From Paracidovorax oryzae ATCC 19882 (GTDB lineage: Bacteria > Pseudomonadota > Gammaproteobacteria > Burkholderiales > Burkholderiaceae_C): DNA of 64,000 nucleotides. Each line of letters starts with the position of its first letter. Position 1 is the first letter of the stretch. The position numbers and the translations under genes were made by a program. This document shows, one piece after another, positions 25,541 through 34,205 of this stretch. The notes under the pieces are model-generated. The model was not told where the DNA came from. It ran no database searches and worked only from the letters and a program-made list of their open reading frames with translations. Location of the stretch: assembly GCF_000687165.1 (NCBI RefSeq), contig NZ_JMKU01000014.1, forward strand, positions 1-64,000, in the 5' to 3' direction.

Positions 25541-26485
25541 TTATGCGACAACTGTGAGTTGCTGGCCTGCCTTGGCGGTGAAGCCAGCAAGGAGCAGTCG
25601 CCTCGCGTCCACCACAGCGTCGCGACCGTGATCGGTCAGTGCCCCCTCATCATTGATCAGGCGGATTTGCGCCAAGCGAAGTAATGCAGCGCATCCGGTG
25701 CGCATGCTGTGTTGCTGGTCTGAGTCGAACTCCGCATACACGTGGTCGGTGGGGAGCCCTCTGCCTGATCCTGTGAATCGAGTCTCCATGGCAGAGAGAA
25801 CCTTTCGACCCAGTGGGTCCAGCCGCTCGGAAAGCTGATTGAGCATCCAACAGCACTCCTGCATCCGAAGATGCAGGTCGCGCAGCGCGGAAGCCATGAA
25901 ATCCCACTGTTGGATCGTGTCGCGGTAGCTTCCCTTGAGCGCTGCGCAGTTCGCTTTTGGCTGCTCGTCTTGGCGTCGGCCCAAGTCGCTCATCCAGCGT
26001 AGCAGCGGCGCGTCGATCACCCCACCCAATACTTGCCAGGAGCCCCGGAGATACAGGGGAACTTCGCCGCAGGAGATCCAGCGCAGCGTCGGATTGTCCG
26101 CGGCTTCTGCAAAGCTGGCGTGATCGAATCCCAGTGCCCAGGCGATCTGTGATGTCGTTGCCAACCCATGCCACCCGTGTTTCAGCATGCCGCTCGACCA
26201 CTTGGCGGCGTTGCGGTCTTGGGGCAATAGAAGACCGTGAAGGGGCCCCCCAGGTAGCAGGTCTGCAACCCGCGCAAGCTGCACGACTGTGTGCCCCAGG
26301 GCGTGTAACCGTGTGGTCGCCAACGCATGCGCACTGGCCTCCAGGTCACGTCTCACTGCCAAGAGGGCCCGTGCCACGCGCAACACATGCTGGCGGACGT
26401 TCTCGTCCTTGAAACTGCTCCATACCTTGAGAGGTGAGATGGCGTGTGCCAGGGCAACGTGGGTGTTGATTCGGGTTGGCGTCAT
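25541..26485 (-). CDS. Hypothetical protein
   Basis: Not recognised. A 314-residue soluble, helix-rich protein with no signal or membrane segment. It has tryptophan/histidine clusters (KHGWHGLATTSQIAWALG) and a C-terminal segment (AALLRLAQIRLINDEGALTDHGRDAV) that could be a winged-helix-like element. Codon use resembles the GC-rich host. It stands alone between the SOS cassette and the Bug receptor gene, 176 nt from the latter. No function can be assigned. Confidence 0.55.
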   Translation of the reverse strand: MTPTRINTHVALAHAISPLKVWSSFKDENVRQHVLRVARALLAVRRDLEASAHALATTRLHALGHTVVQLARVADLLPGGPLHGLLLPQDRNAAKWSSGMLKHGWHGLATTSQIAWALGFDHASFAEAADNPTLRWISCGEVPLYLRGSWQVLGGVIDAPLLRWMSDLGRRQDEQPKANCAALKGSYRDTIQQWDFMASALRDLHLRMQECCWMLNQLSERLDPLGRKVLSAMETRFTGSGRGLPTDHVYAEFDSDQQHSMRTGCAALLRLAQIRLINDEGALTDHGRDAVVDARRLLLAGFTAKAGQQLTVVA

Positions 26486-26661
26486 GGTCGAGGATCTTCG
26501 CGATGAAGGGACGAGCCGATCCCTGCCTCAGCGGGCATGCGATTGGTACGAGTTGACTGTGGTCCAGGCGGGCGCAGCCGCCAAGGGCGGGCTGAGCACG
26601 GTCAGCCGAGAAGACGCCCCGTCCTCAATGCAGATGGACGAGGGCGCTGAGAGCGCGGCCG

Positions 26662-27600
26662 CTACTGAGGGGCGATGCCGGCGTCCCTAGCGATCGCCGA
26701 CCATTTGGCAATGTCGTCCCGGATGTTGCGGGCGAAGACCTCGGGGGAAGAGGGCACGATCGCGATGCCCGCGCCGTCAAAGCGCTGCCGGACGGCTGGA
26801 TCGTTGAGGGCTTCACGCAACGCGGCGTTGAGCTGTTCGGTGATGGAGGCGGGCAGGTGTGCCGGACCGGCAAGGCCGAAGCGAACCGAGATGTCGTAGC
26901 CTTCCAGGCCTTGCTCGTGCAACGTGGGAACGTCGGGAGCGAGGGGGGAGCGCTTCGCGGAGGTCACCCCGAGCGCCGTGACGCGGCCGGCACGAGCTGC
27001 CTGAAGCCCGTTGTTCAGATCGGCGACGATGAAGTCGATGGTGCCACCCATCAGATCCGTCATCGCCTGCGGGACGCCCTTGTAGCCGACTCCGGTCGCG
27101 GTGAAATTGGCCATCGACGTGAAGCGCACCGTCGCCAACTGGGCGCTGCCTGAGCCGTAGCCATAGGACAGCTTGTCCGGATGGGACTTCCCGTAGCTGA
27201 TGAGGTCCTTCATCGTCTGCGCGGGCAGCTTCGTGCTGGCTACCAGGAGGTAGGGCAGTTCGGCCATCTGGCCGATCGGCGTGAAGTCCTTGCGCGGATC
27301 GTAGGGCGGCGACTTCATGGTGATTACGTTGGTTGCGGCATTGGTGATGCCGACGATCAGCAGCGTGTACCCGTCGGGCGCGGCTCGGACCGCGGCCATC
27401 GTGCCAACCAGGTTCTGTTGGTTGTCCACGACGACTGGCTGCTTGAGGCGCTGCGACATGGCTTCCGCGACTGAACGCGCAGCGACGTCGGTGATGCTCC
27501 CGGCAGCCATGGGCACGATCAGCTTGATCGGCCTCTCGGGAAACGCCGAAGCCAGCAATGGAAGGGCTGCGACGAGTGCAGCGACGATCTTTCGTTTCAT
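26662..27600 (-). CDS. Bug-family tripartite tricarboxylate transporter substrate-binding protein
   Basis: Periplasmic solute receptor of 312 residues. The signal peptide (ALVAALPLLASAFP) is followed by RPIKLIVPMAAGSITDVAAR, PDGYTLLIVG and the GGTIDFIVADL region characteristic of Bug/TctC proteins. Such receptors bind carboxylates or related small metabolites and are very abundant in Burkholderiales. No TctA/TctB membrane partner is present here, as is usual for orphan Bug genes. GAGGAGAG precedes the ATG. It lies 69 nt downstream of the dehydrogenase gene, so the two are probably co-transcribed; the ligand is unknown. Confidence 0.88.
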   Translation of the reverse strand: MKRKIVAALVAALPLLASAFPERPIKLIVPMAAGSITDVAARSVAEAMSQRLKQPVVVDNQQNLVGTMAAVRAAPDGYTLLIVGITNAATNVITMKSPPYDPRKDFTPIGQMAELPYLLVASTKLPAQTMKDLISYGKSHPDKLSYGYGSGSAQLATVRFTSMANFTATGVGYKGVPQAMTDLMGGTIDFIVADLNNGLQAARAGRVTALGVTSAKRSPLAPDVPTLHEQGLEGYDISVRFGLAGPAHLPASITEQLNAALREALNDPAVRQRFDGAGIAIVPSSPEVFARNIRDDIAKWSAIARDAGIAPQ

Positions 27601-27669
27601 GGTTCTCTCCTCGATGATCTGGTTTTCTTGTGTAGGGTGCCGCGAGCATTCGCTTTGGGCAGGGCGATG

Positions 27670-28557
27670 TCAAAAATCGCCGAAAACGACGCCGGCATGG
27701 CGCTCGACGACCCGGATGGCAGTGATGTTGTCGGCCTCGCCGAGGCCTGCGACCATGGCGTCGTCCAGTAGCCGCAAAGCGGCCTTGCTGACTTGCATAG
27801 GGACACCAAGTTCGTCTGCGGCCATGAGCGCTAAATGCACGTCTTTGCGCAGTAGCGAGGTTTTGAAGCGAAGAGGGAAGCTGCGGTCCAGTGCGTTGGG
27901 CAGGCGCTCCATCGTCGCGAAACAGCGCCCACTGGAGCGGTTGATGACGTTCAGCAGGGTATGCGCCTCGATCCCCGCTTTCGTTCCGCACACTAGCGCC
28001 TCGCAGCTGGCGAGCATGCATGCCGCGTACAACGTGTTGTTGATGAGCTTGAGGGTTTGGCCTAGCCGTATGTTCGGTCCGAGGTAGAACGTATGCCGCG
28101 CAATGGCGTCGAACATCGGCATGGCGCGCTCCCAGCCGGGTAAGGGACCTGCCGCCATCACCGTCAACTGTCCCTCCGCGGCTGCGACGGTGCCACCGCT
28201 TACGGGCGCAGAAAAGAATGGCACTCCGGCCTCTTTCAGCAGCGTATCCACGTGGACCGTGGCGTCCGCGCCCGTCGTGGACAAATCTACGATGAGACGC
28301 ACTGGATGGACACAGACCAAGGAGGCGATAGTCCGTGCAACATCGACGACGACTTCTGGCGTAGGAAGGCTCAGCGCAATCGCGTCCTGGTTGGCGATCA
28401 GCTTGCCGAGATCGGCCGCTGGTAGCGCGCCCATGCTCGCTGCATGGCTCCTGGCCTTCTTGCAGGTGTCGTACACCGAGACGCAATGCCCGGCGGCTGC
28501 CCATCGCGCCGCAAAATGCCTGCCGATGTTCCCGGCGCCCACCAACCCTATCCGCAT
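27670..28557 (-). CDS. 3-hydroxyisobutyrate dehydrogenase-like NAD(P)-dependent oxidoreductase
   Basis: Cytosolic beta-hydroxyacid dehydrogenase of 295 residues. The N-terminal dinucleotide-binding motif is GLVGAGNIG. Family motifs DLSTTG, APVSGGTVAAAEGQL and the catalytic-lysine region TLKLINN are all visible. It lies between a LysR regulator and a Bug receptor gene, suggesting uptake and oxidation of a hydroxy-acid. The substrate cannot be read from sequence. Confidence 0.85.
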   Translation of the reverse strand: MRIGLVGAGNIGRHFAARWAAAGHCVSVYDTCKKARSHAASMGALPAADLGKLIANQDAIALSLPTPEVVVDVARTIASLVCVHPVRLIVDLSTTGADATVHVDTLLKEAGVPFFSAPVSGGTVAAAEGQLTVMAAGPLPGWERAMPMFDAIARHTFYLGPNIRLGQTLKLINNTLYAACMLASCEALVCGTKAGIEAHTLLNVINRSSGRCFATMERLPNALDRSFPLRFKTSLLRKDVHLALMAADELGVPMQVSKAALRLLDDAMVAGLGEADNITAIRVVERHAGVVFGDF

Positions 28558-28688
28558 AGCTTCCTCCCGAATGACTTCTGGATGAAATGCTATGCCGCAG
28601 CGCGGAATCTACCGATTGCAAAATCGTTTTGGGGGTATGACTGTCGAGTTAATACATTCGGACGTTCGCTGGGCAAGGACTGTCTCGT

Positions 28689-29636
28689 TTATGTTGCCGA
28701 TAAACACGGCTTTTGCTCGCGTCCCTGGCGACCTCGCCTTTGGCGGTCCACGAATGCCTGCTCTGTGAGTGCGTCCATGAACGATTCGGTGCATGGGCGC
28801 ATTGCTCTGTGCGCAGAGCAAATGACAGCCGGCGCGATCAGCACGTCGTCCTTGAGCGCGACGGTCGTGAGGCCCTGCATGCCATCCAGCCCATCCACGG
28901 TAAATTCGTCCACGATGGCGAGCCCGGCACCGGCACGGACCAATGCGCAGGCGAGATCCATGTTGTGGACGTTGACGCGTGCGTCCAGGGAAACACCGGC
29001 CCGCTCCAGGGCTGCGGACAGCAATTGCCCGAATGGGATGCTGGGGTGGGGCGTAATGACCACATGTTTTGCCAAGTCGGTGAAGCACACGCTATCGGCT
29101 TCCGCCAAGGGGTGGTCGGTCTGCATCACACAGACCATGCGTCCCTCCGTAAGGGGCTGGACCTGGAGTTGCAGATGGTCCATTGCCACGGCGGCAACCG
29201 CGATATCCGCTTCTTCGCTGAGTAGTGCCTTGGGCATGTCGGCGAGCAGACTGGTGCGCAGTTGCACCTGTACCTTGGGGTGCCGCTCCATGAAGCGAAC
29301 GACCGCTCTGGACACCAGGCCCCGACTCAGGCAATAGCTGGAAATCACGGTGAGGTGACCGACCGAAGCGGTGCGCAGGCTGGTCGCGAAATCGTTGATG
29401 CGGATCGCGTGTTGGAAGAACGGGTTGACCTGCTCGATCAACGCTTCCGCTTCCGGGGTGGGCACCAGTCTGCCCTTGGTGCGTTGGAAGAGGGTGAGGC
29501 CCAGAGACTGCTCGGTATGTGCGAGCGAGCGGCTGACGGCGGGCTGTGACTGGCACAGCATGGCGGCGGCGCCTTTGACCGTGCCGGTCAACATCACCGC
29601 GCGGAAGACTTCCATCTGTTTAAGTCGGAACTGCAT
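28689..29636 (-). CDS. LysR-family transcriptional regulator
   Basis: A 315-residue DNA-binding regulator. The N-terminal winged helix-turn-helix (residues 1-60) includes GTVKGAAAMLCQSQPAVSRSL and LTLFQRTKGRLVPT, and a LysR substrate-binding domain follows. It is encoded upstream of the dehydrogenase and Bug genes on the same strand with a 131-nt gap, so it may control them, with the substrate or a metabolite as co-inducer. It is divergent from vgrG across 269 nt. Confidence 0.88.
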   Translation of the reverse strand: MQFRLKQMEVFRAVMLTGTVKGAAAMLCQSQPAVSRSLAHTEQSLGLTLFQRTKGRLVPTPEAEALIEQVNPFFQHAIRINDFATSLRTASVGHLTVISSYCLSRGLVSRAVVRFMERHPKVQVQLRTSLLADMPKALLSEEADIAVAAVAMDHLQLQVQPLTEGRMVCVMQTDHPLAEADSVCFTDLAKHVVITPHPSIPFGQLLSAALERAGVSLDARVNVHNMDLACALVRAGAGLAIVDEFTVDGLDGMQGLTTVALKDDVLIAPAVICSAHRAMRPCTESFMDALTEQAFVDRQRRGRQGREQKPCLSAT

Positions 29637-29722
29637 GGCTGTGATTCGCGTGTAGGTGTAAGCGCGCTCATGATGGCGCGACCAGTGGCCCGCGGAAGTT
29701 TCTCCTCCTTAATTTCAAAAAT

Positions 29723-29758
29723 AATCATGAATGATTCGCATAGATTTTTTTGATGCGA
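29723..29758. promoter_or_regulatory. Nested inverted repeats in the lysR-vgrG divergent region
   Basis: AATCAT-GA-ATGATT (29723-29736) shares its last base with TCGCAT...ATGCGA (29736-29741 and 29753-29758), in an AT-rich stretch about 90-120 nt upstream of lysR. Possible operator of the divergent LysR regulator; binding is not established. Confidence 0.3.
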
Positions 29759-29871
29759 GATGGCGTCCGATTTGGCGCAAAAAGAGAAACATTTACAAAC
29801 AAATTTGTTGCCGAGTGCGTCATAAAGAATCAGGTTGGTGCGCCTATGATCGCGGCCGTTTCGACTCCACC

Positions 29872-29895
29872 GTGAAGCGCCAACATAGCGCTTAC
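29872..29895 (+). promoter_or_regulatory. Hairpin just upstream of the vgrG start
   Basis: GTGAAGCGC and GCGCTTAC pair over 8 bp with one bulged G and a 7-nt loop, ending 10 nt before the vgrG ATG. No standard Shine-Dalgarno sequence is visible, so the hairpin may affect translation initiation. Inference only. Confidence 0.3.
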
Positions 29896-29905
29896 TTACT
29901 GCAAA

Positions 29906-32248
29906 ATGACACGCCGCGTCACCATCCAGACGCCCCTGGGAGAGCAACTGCATTTCCGGCAGCTGCGGGGCAGCGAGGAGCTGAGCCAGCTTTTCTCCTT
30001 CGACATCGACCTGCTCTCGGAAGGGCGCGACATCGATCCCAAGGCGCTGCTGGGCAAGACGGCGACGGTGGAGATCGAGACCGAAGGCGGCGGCAAGCGG
30101 TACCTGGACGGCCTGGTCACGCGCTTCGGCATGCAGGGCCAGGACCATCGGCTGTACTCGTACCACCTGCGCCTGCAGCCCTGGCTCTGGGTGGCCACGC
30201 GGCGGCAGGATTTCCGTATCTTCCAGTTCAAGACCGTCCCGCAGATCGTGGAAGAGGTTTTGAGCCGCTACGGTTATCCGATGCAGTTGAAGCTCACGCG
30301 CGCGTACCGCGCCTGGGATTACTGCGTGCAGTACGGGGAGAGCGACTTCGACTTCGTCTCGCGCCTGCTGGAGCATGAAGGGGCTTATTACTACTTCCAG
30401 CACGCGAGCGGCCAGCACACGCTGGTGATCGCCGACGACATCGTGGCCGGGCACGAGCCCCTGCCGGGCGCGGCCGTGATCCCGTTCTACCCGCCCGAGA
30501 AGTCGGCCACGGCCGACCGCGAGAACATCCACGCCTGGACCCTGGGCGAGGAGATCAAGCCCGGGCGGTACTACAACGACGACTACGACTTCAAGAAGCC
30601 CCGGTCGGACCTCTCCAACATGCGCCAGCAGCCCCCGGGCCATGCGCACGATGCGTACGAGATCTACGAATGGCCGGGAGGCTACGTGCAGCACGGCGAC
30701 GGCGAGCAATACGCCCGGGTACGCCTGCAGGAAGGCCTGACCGGCCACAGCACCGTCAGGGGTGAATCCCGCCACCGGAGCCTGGCGACGGGCTACACCT
30801 TCACCCTGGAGAACTACCCGCGCGGCGACCAGAACCGGCAATACCTCATCACGGGCGTCACCTACCACCTGCACGAGAACCCACGCAGTTCCTCGTTCAA
30901 CAGCGCCAAGCCGGGCGAGGCGCTCAAGCACAACGAGGAGCAGGGCTCCTTCCAGAAATTCAGCCTCACGGCCCAGCCCACAAGCCTGCCCTATACCCCC
31001 GCAAGAAAAACCCCGAAGCCACGCACCACGGGCCCACAGACGGCAGTGGTCGTAGGCCCGGCAGGCGAGGAAATCTGGACCGACCAGTACGGCCGCGTGA
31101 AAGTGCAGTTCCACTGGGACCGCATCGGCGCGATGGACGAGAACTCCAGTTGCTGGATGCGGGTGGCCACGAGCTGGGCGGGTTCAGGGTTCGGTGCGAT
31201 CTCGATCCCGCGCATTGGGCACGAAGTGGTGGTCGATTTTCTGAACGGAGACCCCGACTATCCCCTGGTCGTGGGCTGCGTCTATAACGCCGCCAACATG
31301 CCGCCCTGGGCGCTACCGGGCAATGCCACGCAGTCGGGTATCAAGACCAAGTCCAGCAAGGGCGGGGCGTTCGGCGATGGCATGAAGAACGGCGCGGGCG
31401 ACGCCAACGCGATCCGCTTCGAGGACAGGAAGGGCGCGGAGCAGCTGTGGCTGCATGCGCAGAAGGACCAGCTCACCGAAGTCGAGAACGATGAGGATAA
31501 GTGGGTGGGCCAGGACCGGCGCAAGACGATCGACCGGGACGAAACGACCATCGTTCATCGCGACCGGACAGAAACCGTGGACCGCGACGAGAAGATCACG
31601 GTGCACAATAACCGCACGGAGCGGGTGGACCATGACGAGACGATCAGCATCGGCGACAACCGCCGGGAAGACGTCGGCATCGACGAGACGGTTTCCATCG
31701 GCAAGAACCGCACAAAAACCATCGGCCGCAACGAGAAGGACAAGATCGGCAACAACTGGTCCATCAAGGTCGGCAAGATGAAGACGGAGACCATCGGCAT
31801 CGCCTACATGCAGAACGTGGGCGTGGGTCGGATGGAGAACGTCGGCGTGGCCTACAACCTCAACGTGGGCGCCGTCATGGCCACCGTGGTCGGGAGCACG
31901 CAGACCACCATGGTCGGCAGCGACCGCAGCGTGAAGGTCGGCTCCAACCAGAGCACGGACGTGGGTACCAAGTACACGCTCACCGTGGGCGGCGGTGGTG
32001 GAGGCGGTGGTGGCGGAGCGGCTGCCGCGGGCGGCGCCAAGAACATCGTCGCGTCTTCTCCGCAAAGCGGCGGAGGCGGAGGCGGCGGATCGAGCATCAC
32101 CATGGATGCCGAATCCATCACCCTCAAGGTGGGCGGCAGCACGCTGATCCTGCAGGCCGACGGCACCATCACCGCCAACGGCGAGAGCATCAAGCTCATC
32201 GGCGCCAGCGACGTCACCACCAATTCCGGAGGCATCCATGAAAACTGA
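29906..32248 (+). CDS. vgrG: Type VI secretion tip protein VgrG (TssI)
   Basis: Trimeric spike protein of the type VI secretion system, 780 residues. An N-terminal gp27-like part (RQLRGSEELSQLFSFDIDLL) is followed by the gp5 OB-fold signature DQYGRVKVQFHWDR near residue 388. Then come the conserved WAGSGFGAISIPRIGHEVVV, a beta-helix built of short D/N-R-T-E-T-V-type repeats (about 530-690) and a C-terminal region with a polyglycine tract (about 694-725). No separate C-terminal effector domain is seen. It heads a plus-strand module of chaperone-like genes and an Rhs toxin, which it probably delivers. No T6SS structural genes are present in the window. Confidence 0.92.
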   Translation: MTRRVTIQTPLGEQLHFRQLRGSEELSQLFSFDIDLLSEGRDIDPKALLGKTATVEIETEGGGKRYLDGLVTRFGMQGQDHRLYSYHLRLQPWLWVATRRQDFRIFQFKTVPQIVEEVLSRYGYPMQLKLTRAYRAWDYCVQYGESDFDFVSRLLEHEGAYYYFQHASGQHTLVIADDIVAGHEPLPGAAVIPFYPPEKSATADRENIHAWTLGEEIKPGRYYNDDYDFKKPRSDLSNMRQQPPGHAHDAYEIYEWPGGYVQHGDGEQYARVRLQEGLTGHSTVRGESRHRSLATGYTFTLENYPRGDQNRQYLITGVTYHLHENPRSSSFNSAKPGEALKHNEEQGSFQKFSLTAQPTSLPYTPARKTPKPRTTGPQTAVVVGPAGEEIWTDQYGRVKVQFHWDRIGAMDENSSCWMRVATSWAGSGFGAISIPRIGHEVVVDFLNGDPDYPLVVGCVYNAANMPPWALPGNATQSGIKTKSSKGGAFGDGMKNGAGDANAIRFEDRKGAEQLWLHAQKDQLTEVENDEDKWVGQDRRKTIDRDETTIVHRDRTETVDRDEKITVHNNRTERVDHDETISIGDNRREDVGIDETVSIGKNRTKTIGRNEKDKIGNNWSIKVGKMKTETIGIAYMQNVGVGRMENVGVAYNLNVGAVMATVVGSTQTTMVGSDRSVKVGSNQSTDVGTKYTLTVGGGGGGGGGGAAAAGGAKNIVASSPQSGGGGGGGSSITMDAESITLKVGGSTLILQADGTITANGESIKLIGASDVTTNSGGIHEN
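31492..31980 (+). repeat. Repeat-rich beta-helix region within vgrG
   Basis: The encoded protein repeats units such as DRDETTIVHRDRTETV, DHDETISIGDNR and similar. These build the gp5-like triple-stranded needle. Degenerate DNA repeats here could promote recombination between vgrG copies. Confidence 0.6.
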
Positions 32249-32759
32249 CCTCCGCGTACTGCGCACATCCGGCGAGGATGCCGGAACCGCATCGGCCCAT
32301 CAGGATGCCGGCGCGGCCTTCGGGCTCTTCCCCGCCCAGGTACTACGGGTTGGGCACGACGAGACGGTCATTCTGTGCAACGGCCGCGAATGGCGCGCCG
32401 CACTGGCGTCTCAAGTGCCGGGCGTGATCACGGGGCAATCCGTGCTGGCCGCGCTCCCGGCAGAAGGCCAGGAAGGCACCAGCGGCAACGGTGCAGCACT
32501 ACCGGCCTTGGTCGTGGCCGCCTGGCCAGCCCCGGGAGCGCCGGCCTGCCCGCCATGGCAGTTCGACCGCGACACCGGCAACCTCGCGCTGGAGGTGGCG
32601 CAGATCGACCTGGCGGCCGTGGGCCGCGTGGTGCTGCGCTGCGGCGACACCCGGATGCAGTTCGAGAAGGACGGCTCCGTGGAGACGCGGGCCCACCAGA
32701 TCACGTCGGCCGCGGTCGAGACGCACCGCATCGAAGGCGGTTCCATCGAGCTCAACTGA
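32238..32759 (+). CDS. DUF6484-like type VI secretion accessory protein
   Basis: A 173-residue soluble protein overlapping the vgrG 3' end by 11 nt. The pattern FPAQVLRVGHDETVILCNGREWRAALA near residue 32 and the C-terminal GRVVLRCGDTRMQFEKDGSVETRA resemble DUF6484 proteins that follow vgrG in Burkholderiales. The tail motif looks like a short beta-helix cap. Family naming is from memory of gene order and pattern; the function is unknown but presumably concerns effector loading. Confidence 0.6.
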   Translation: MKTDLRVLRTSGEDAGTASAHQDAGAAFGLFPAQVLRVGHDETVILCNGREWRAALASQVPGVITGQSVLAALPAEGQEGTSGNGAALPALVVAAWPAPGAPACPPWQFDRDTGNLALEVAQIDLAAVGRVVLRCGDTRMQFEKDGSVETRAHQITSAAVETHRIEGGSIELN

Positions 32760-32855
32760 CCGGCATGCCGCCCGCCGGCAGGCCGGGCGGCATGCCTTCT
32801 TCCGCCATAGGCCCGAGGCCGTGCCGGCCAGAGCGCGCCATTGCACTTTCAGACG

Positions 32856-34205
32856 ATGTCCTCTGTTCCATCGATCGCCCCGCCCCCGCTGCCCGGCATG
32901 CTGTCCCGGCAGATGGGCATCGCCATCCGCGCCTACGGTCGCCGCGCGGGTCTGCTGCGCGGCGGCCACACGGTCCGCGCCCTCAAGGCCGTGGACCAGC
33001 GGCTGGACGCCCTGCTGGCCGTCAGCCGCTACTACGGGCGCGCCTGCCTGGACGCCGCTGCAGAGGCCGCCGCAGAAGCACCGGCAGAGGACCGGACCGG
33101 CGCTGCCTTCGTGCGAACCATGCTGTCCGAACACCACGAGCCGGACGCGGGCGAGCGCCTCGCACTCATCGAAGCACTGCTGGCCGAGCACCCCGAAGCC
33201 GTGGGCGATGCCTTGTGGTTCTACGGCAGGCCCGACACCTGCGCGCGGCTGCTCGCTGCCGTCAACCCCGCACTGCGGGACTGCGGCGTGCAACTGGCCG
33301 GCCGGCTGGCGCTGCCGGTGCATGCCGATGCCGTCTATGCCGCAGCCCGCAACGGCGCTGACCAGGATGCCTGCCTGCTGGCATGCGCCGGCATGGACGC
33401 ACTGCCGCCCCGCGCAGAGGAACGCTGGGCCGAAGTGCTGCAAGGCCGGGACCTGTCGCGCCAGATCATGGCGCTGCGGGCGCTGGCCATCACCGGCGGG
33501 CAACGGCTGGCACCGGAGGTACGGAACTACATCACCCGCATCACTGCGCACGACGGCCCGACCGAGCAGTCCCATCCGGTCGGCTGGGCGCTGGCCGCCG
33601 ATGCGGCCATGGCCCTCTGGGCGGCCCGCGAGCCCGACGCCGCGCTCGACGCGGTGGTGGGCGGTCTGCGCGTGCCCAACGACACCGCGCTGCGCGTGGT
33701 GGCGCTCACCGGCAAGGCGCGCGGCCTGCTGCCCGTGCTCGACTTCATCGAACGGCAGGACCGGCCGGTGAGCCCGGCAGAACGCGACGTGCTGCAACTG
33801 GTTTTCGGGCAGGTGCCGCCGGAGCTGGCCAACACGCAAGGGGCCAGCCCGGAGGCCCGGCAGGGCGCGCTGCGCGCGCTCGCCTGCGGCGTGTTCGCCG
33901 CCAACGGCTGCACCGGCCTCGCGCCCGAAGATGTCACCTCCTGGGCCGATCCCGCCATGAAGGAGCGGCTCTGGGCGCTGGAGCCGGTGCGCCTGCGCGG
34001 TGCCCGCCCGTGGTCGCCGCGAGCCTGCCTGGAACAGGCTTTCGACGTCGGCCATACCCTGCGGCGCTGGCTGTACACCGAGCATGCGCGCTACGGCGCC
34101 CGGTGCTTTCCCCTGCAGCCGGAAGACCTGGCCACGCGCCAGATGGCCGCCGTCGAGGCCGTGCAGCTGATCGCCTCGCTCGAAGATGGCAGCGACAACC
34201 CATGA
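32856..34205 (+). CDS. TIGR02270-like T6SS-associated protein
   Basis: A 449-residue soluble, alanine- and helix-rich protein of the HEAT-repeat-like TIGR02270 type found beside vgrG and DUF2169 genes. Segments such as GERLALIEALLAEHPEAVGDALWFYG and LRALAITGGQRLAPEV show the helical-repeat pattern. ATG 32856 is preferred over the TTG at 32841. Its stop overlaps the next start as ATGA (34202-34205). Probable adaptor or chaperone scaffold for effector loading; the role is inferred. Confidence 0.65.
   Translation: MSSVPSIAPPPLPGMLSRQMGIAIRAYGRRAGLLRGGHTVRALKAVDQRLDALLAVSRYYGRACLDAAAEAAAEAPAEDRTGAAFVRTMLSEHHEPDAGERLALIEALLAEHPEAVGDALWFYGRPDTCARLLAAVNPALRDCGVQLAGRLALPVHADAVYAAARNGADQDACLLACAGMDALPPRAEERWAEVLQGRDLSRQIMALRALAITGGQRLAPEVRNYITRITAHDGPTEQSHPVGWALAADAAMALWAAREPDAALDAVVGGLRVPNDTALRVVALTGKARGLLPVLDFIERQDRPVSPAERDVLQLVFGQVPPELANTQGASPEARQGALRALACGVFAANGCTGLAPEDVTSWADPAMKERLWALEPVRLRGARPWSPRACLEQAFDVGHTLRRWLYTEHARYGARCFPLQPEDLATRQMAAVEAVQLIASLEDGSDNP

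Noticed and set aside
26813-28621. 602-residue minus-strand frame spanning the Bug receptor and dehydrogenase genes
   Set aside because: Out of frame with two well-supported genes; Arg-rich low-complexity translation typical of a shifted GC-rich frame.
29594-31114. 506-residue minus-strand frame opposite the vgrG 5' end
   Set aside because: Overlaps the well-supported vgrG and the lysR promoter region; no domain recognised.
31313-32266. 317-residue minus-strand frame opposite vgrG
   Set aside because: It mirrors the repeat-rich beta-helix region; Asp/His/Val/Ala repeats are the antisense of the VgrG repeats.
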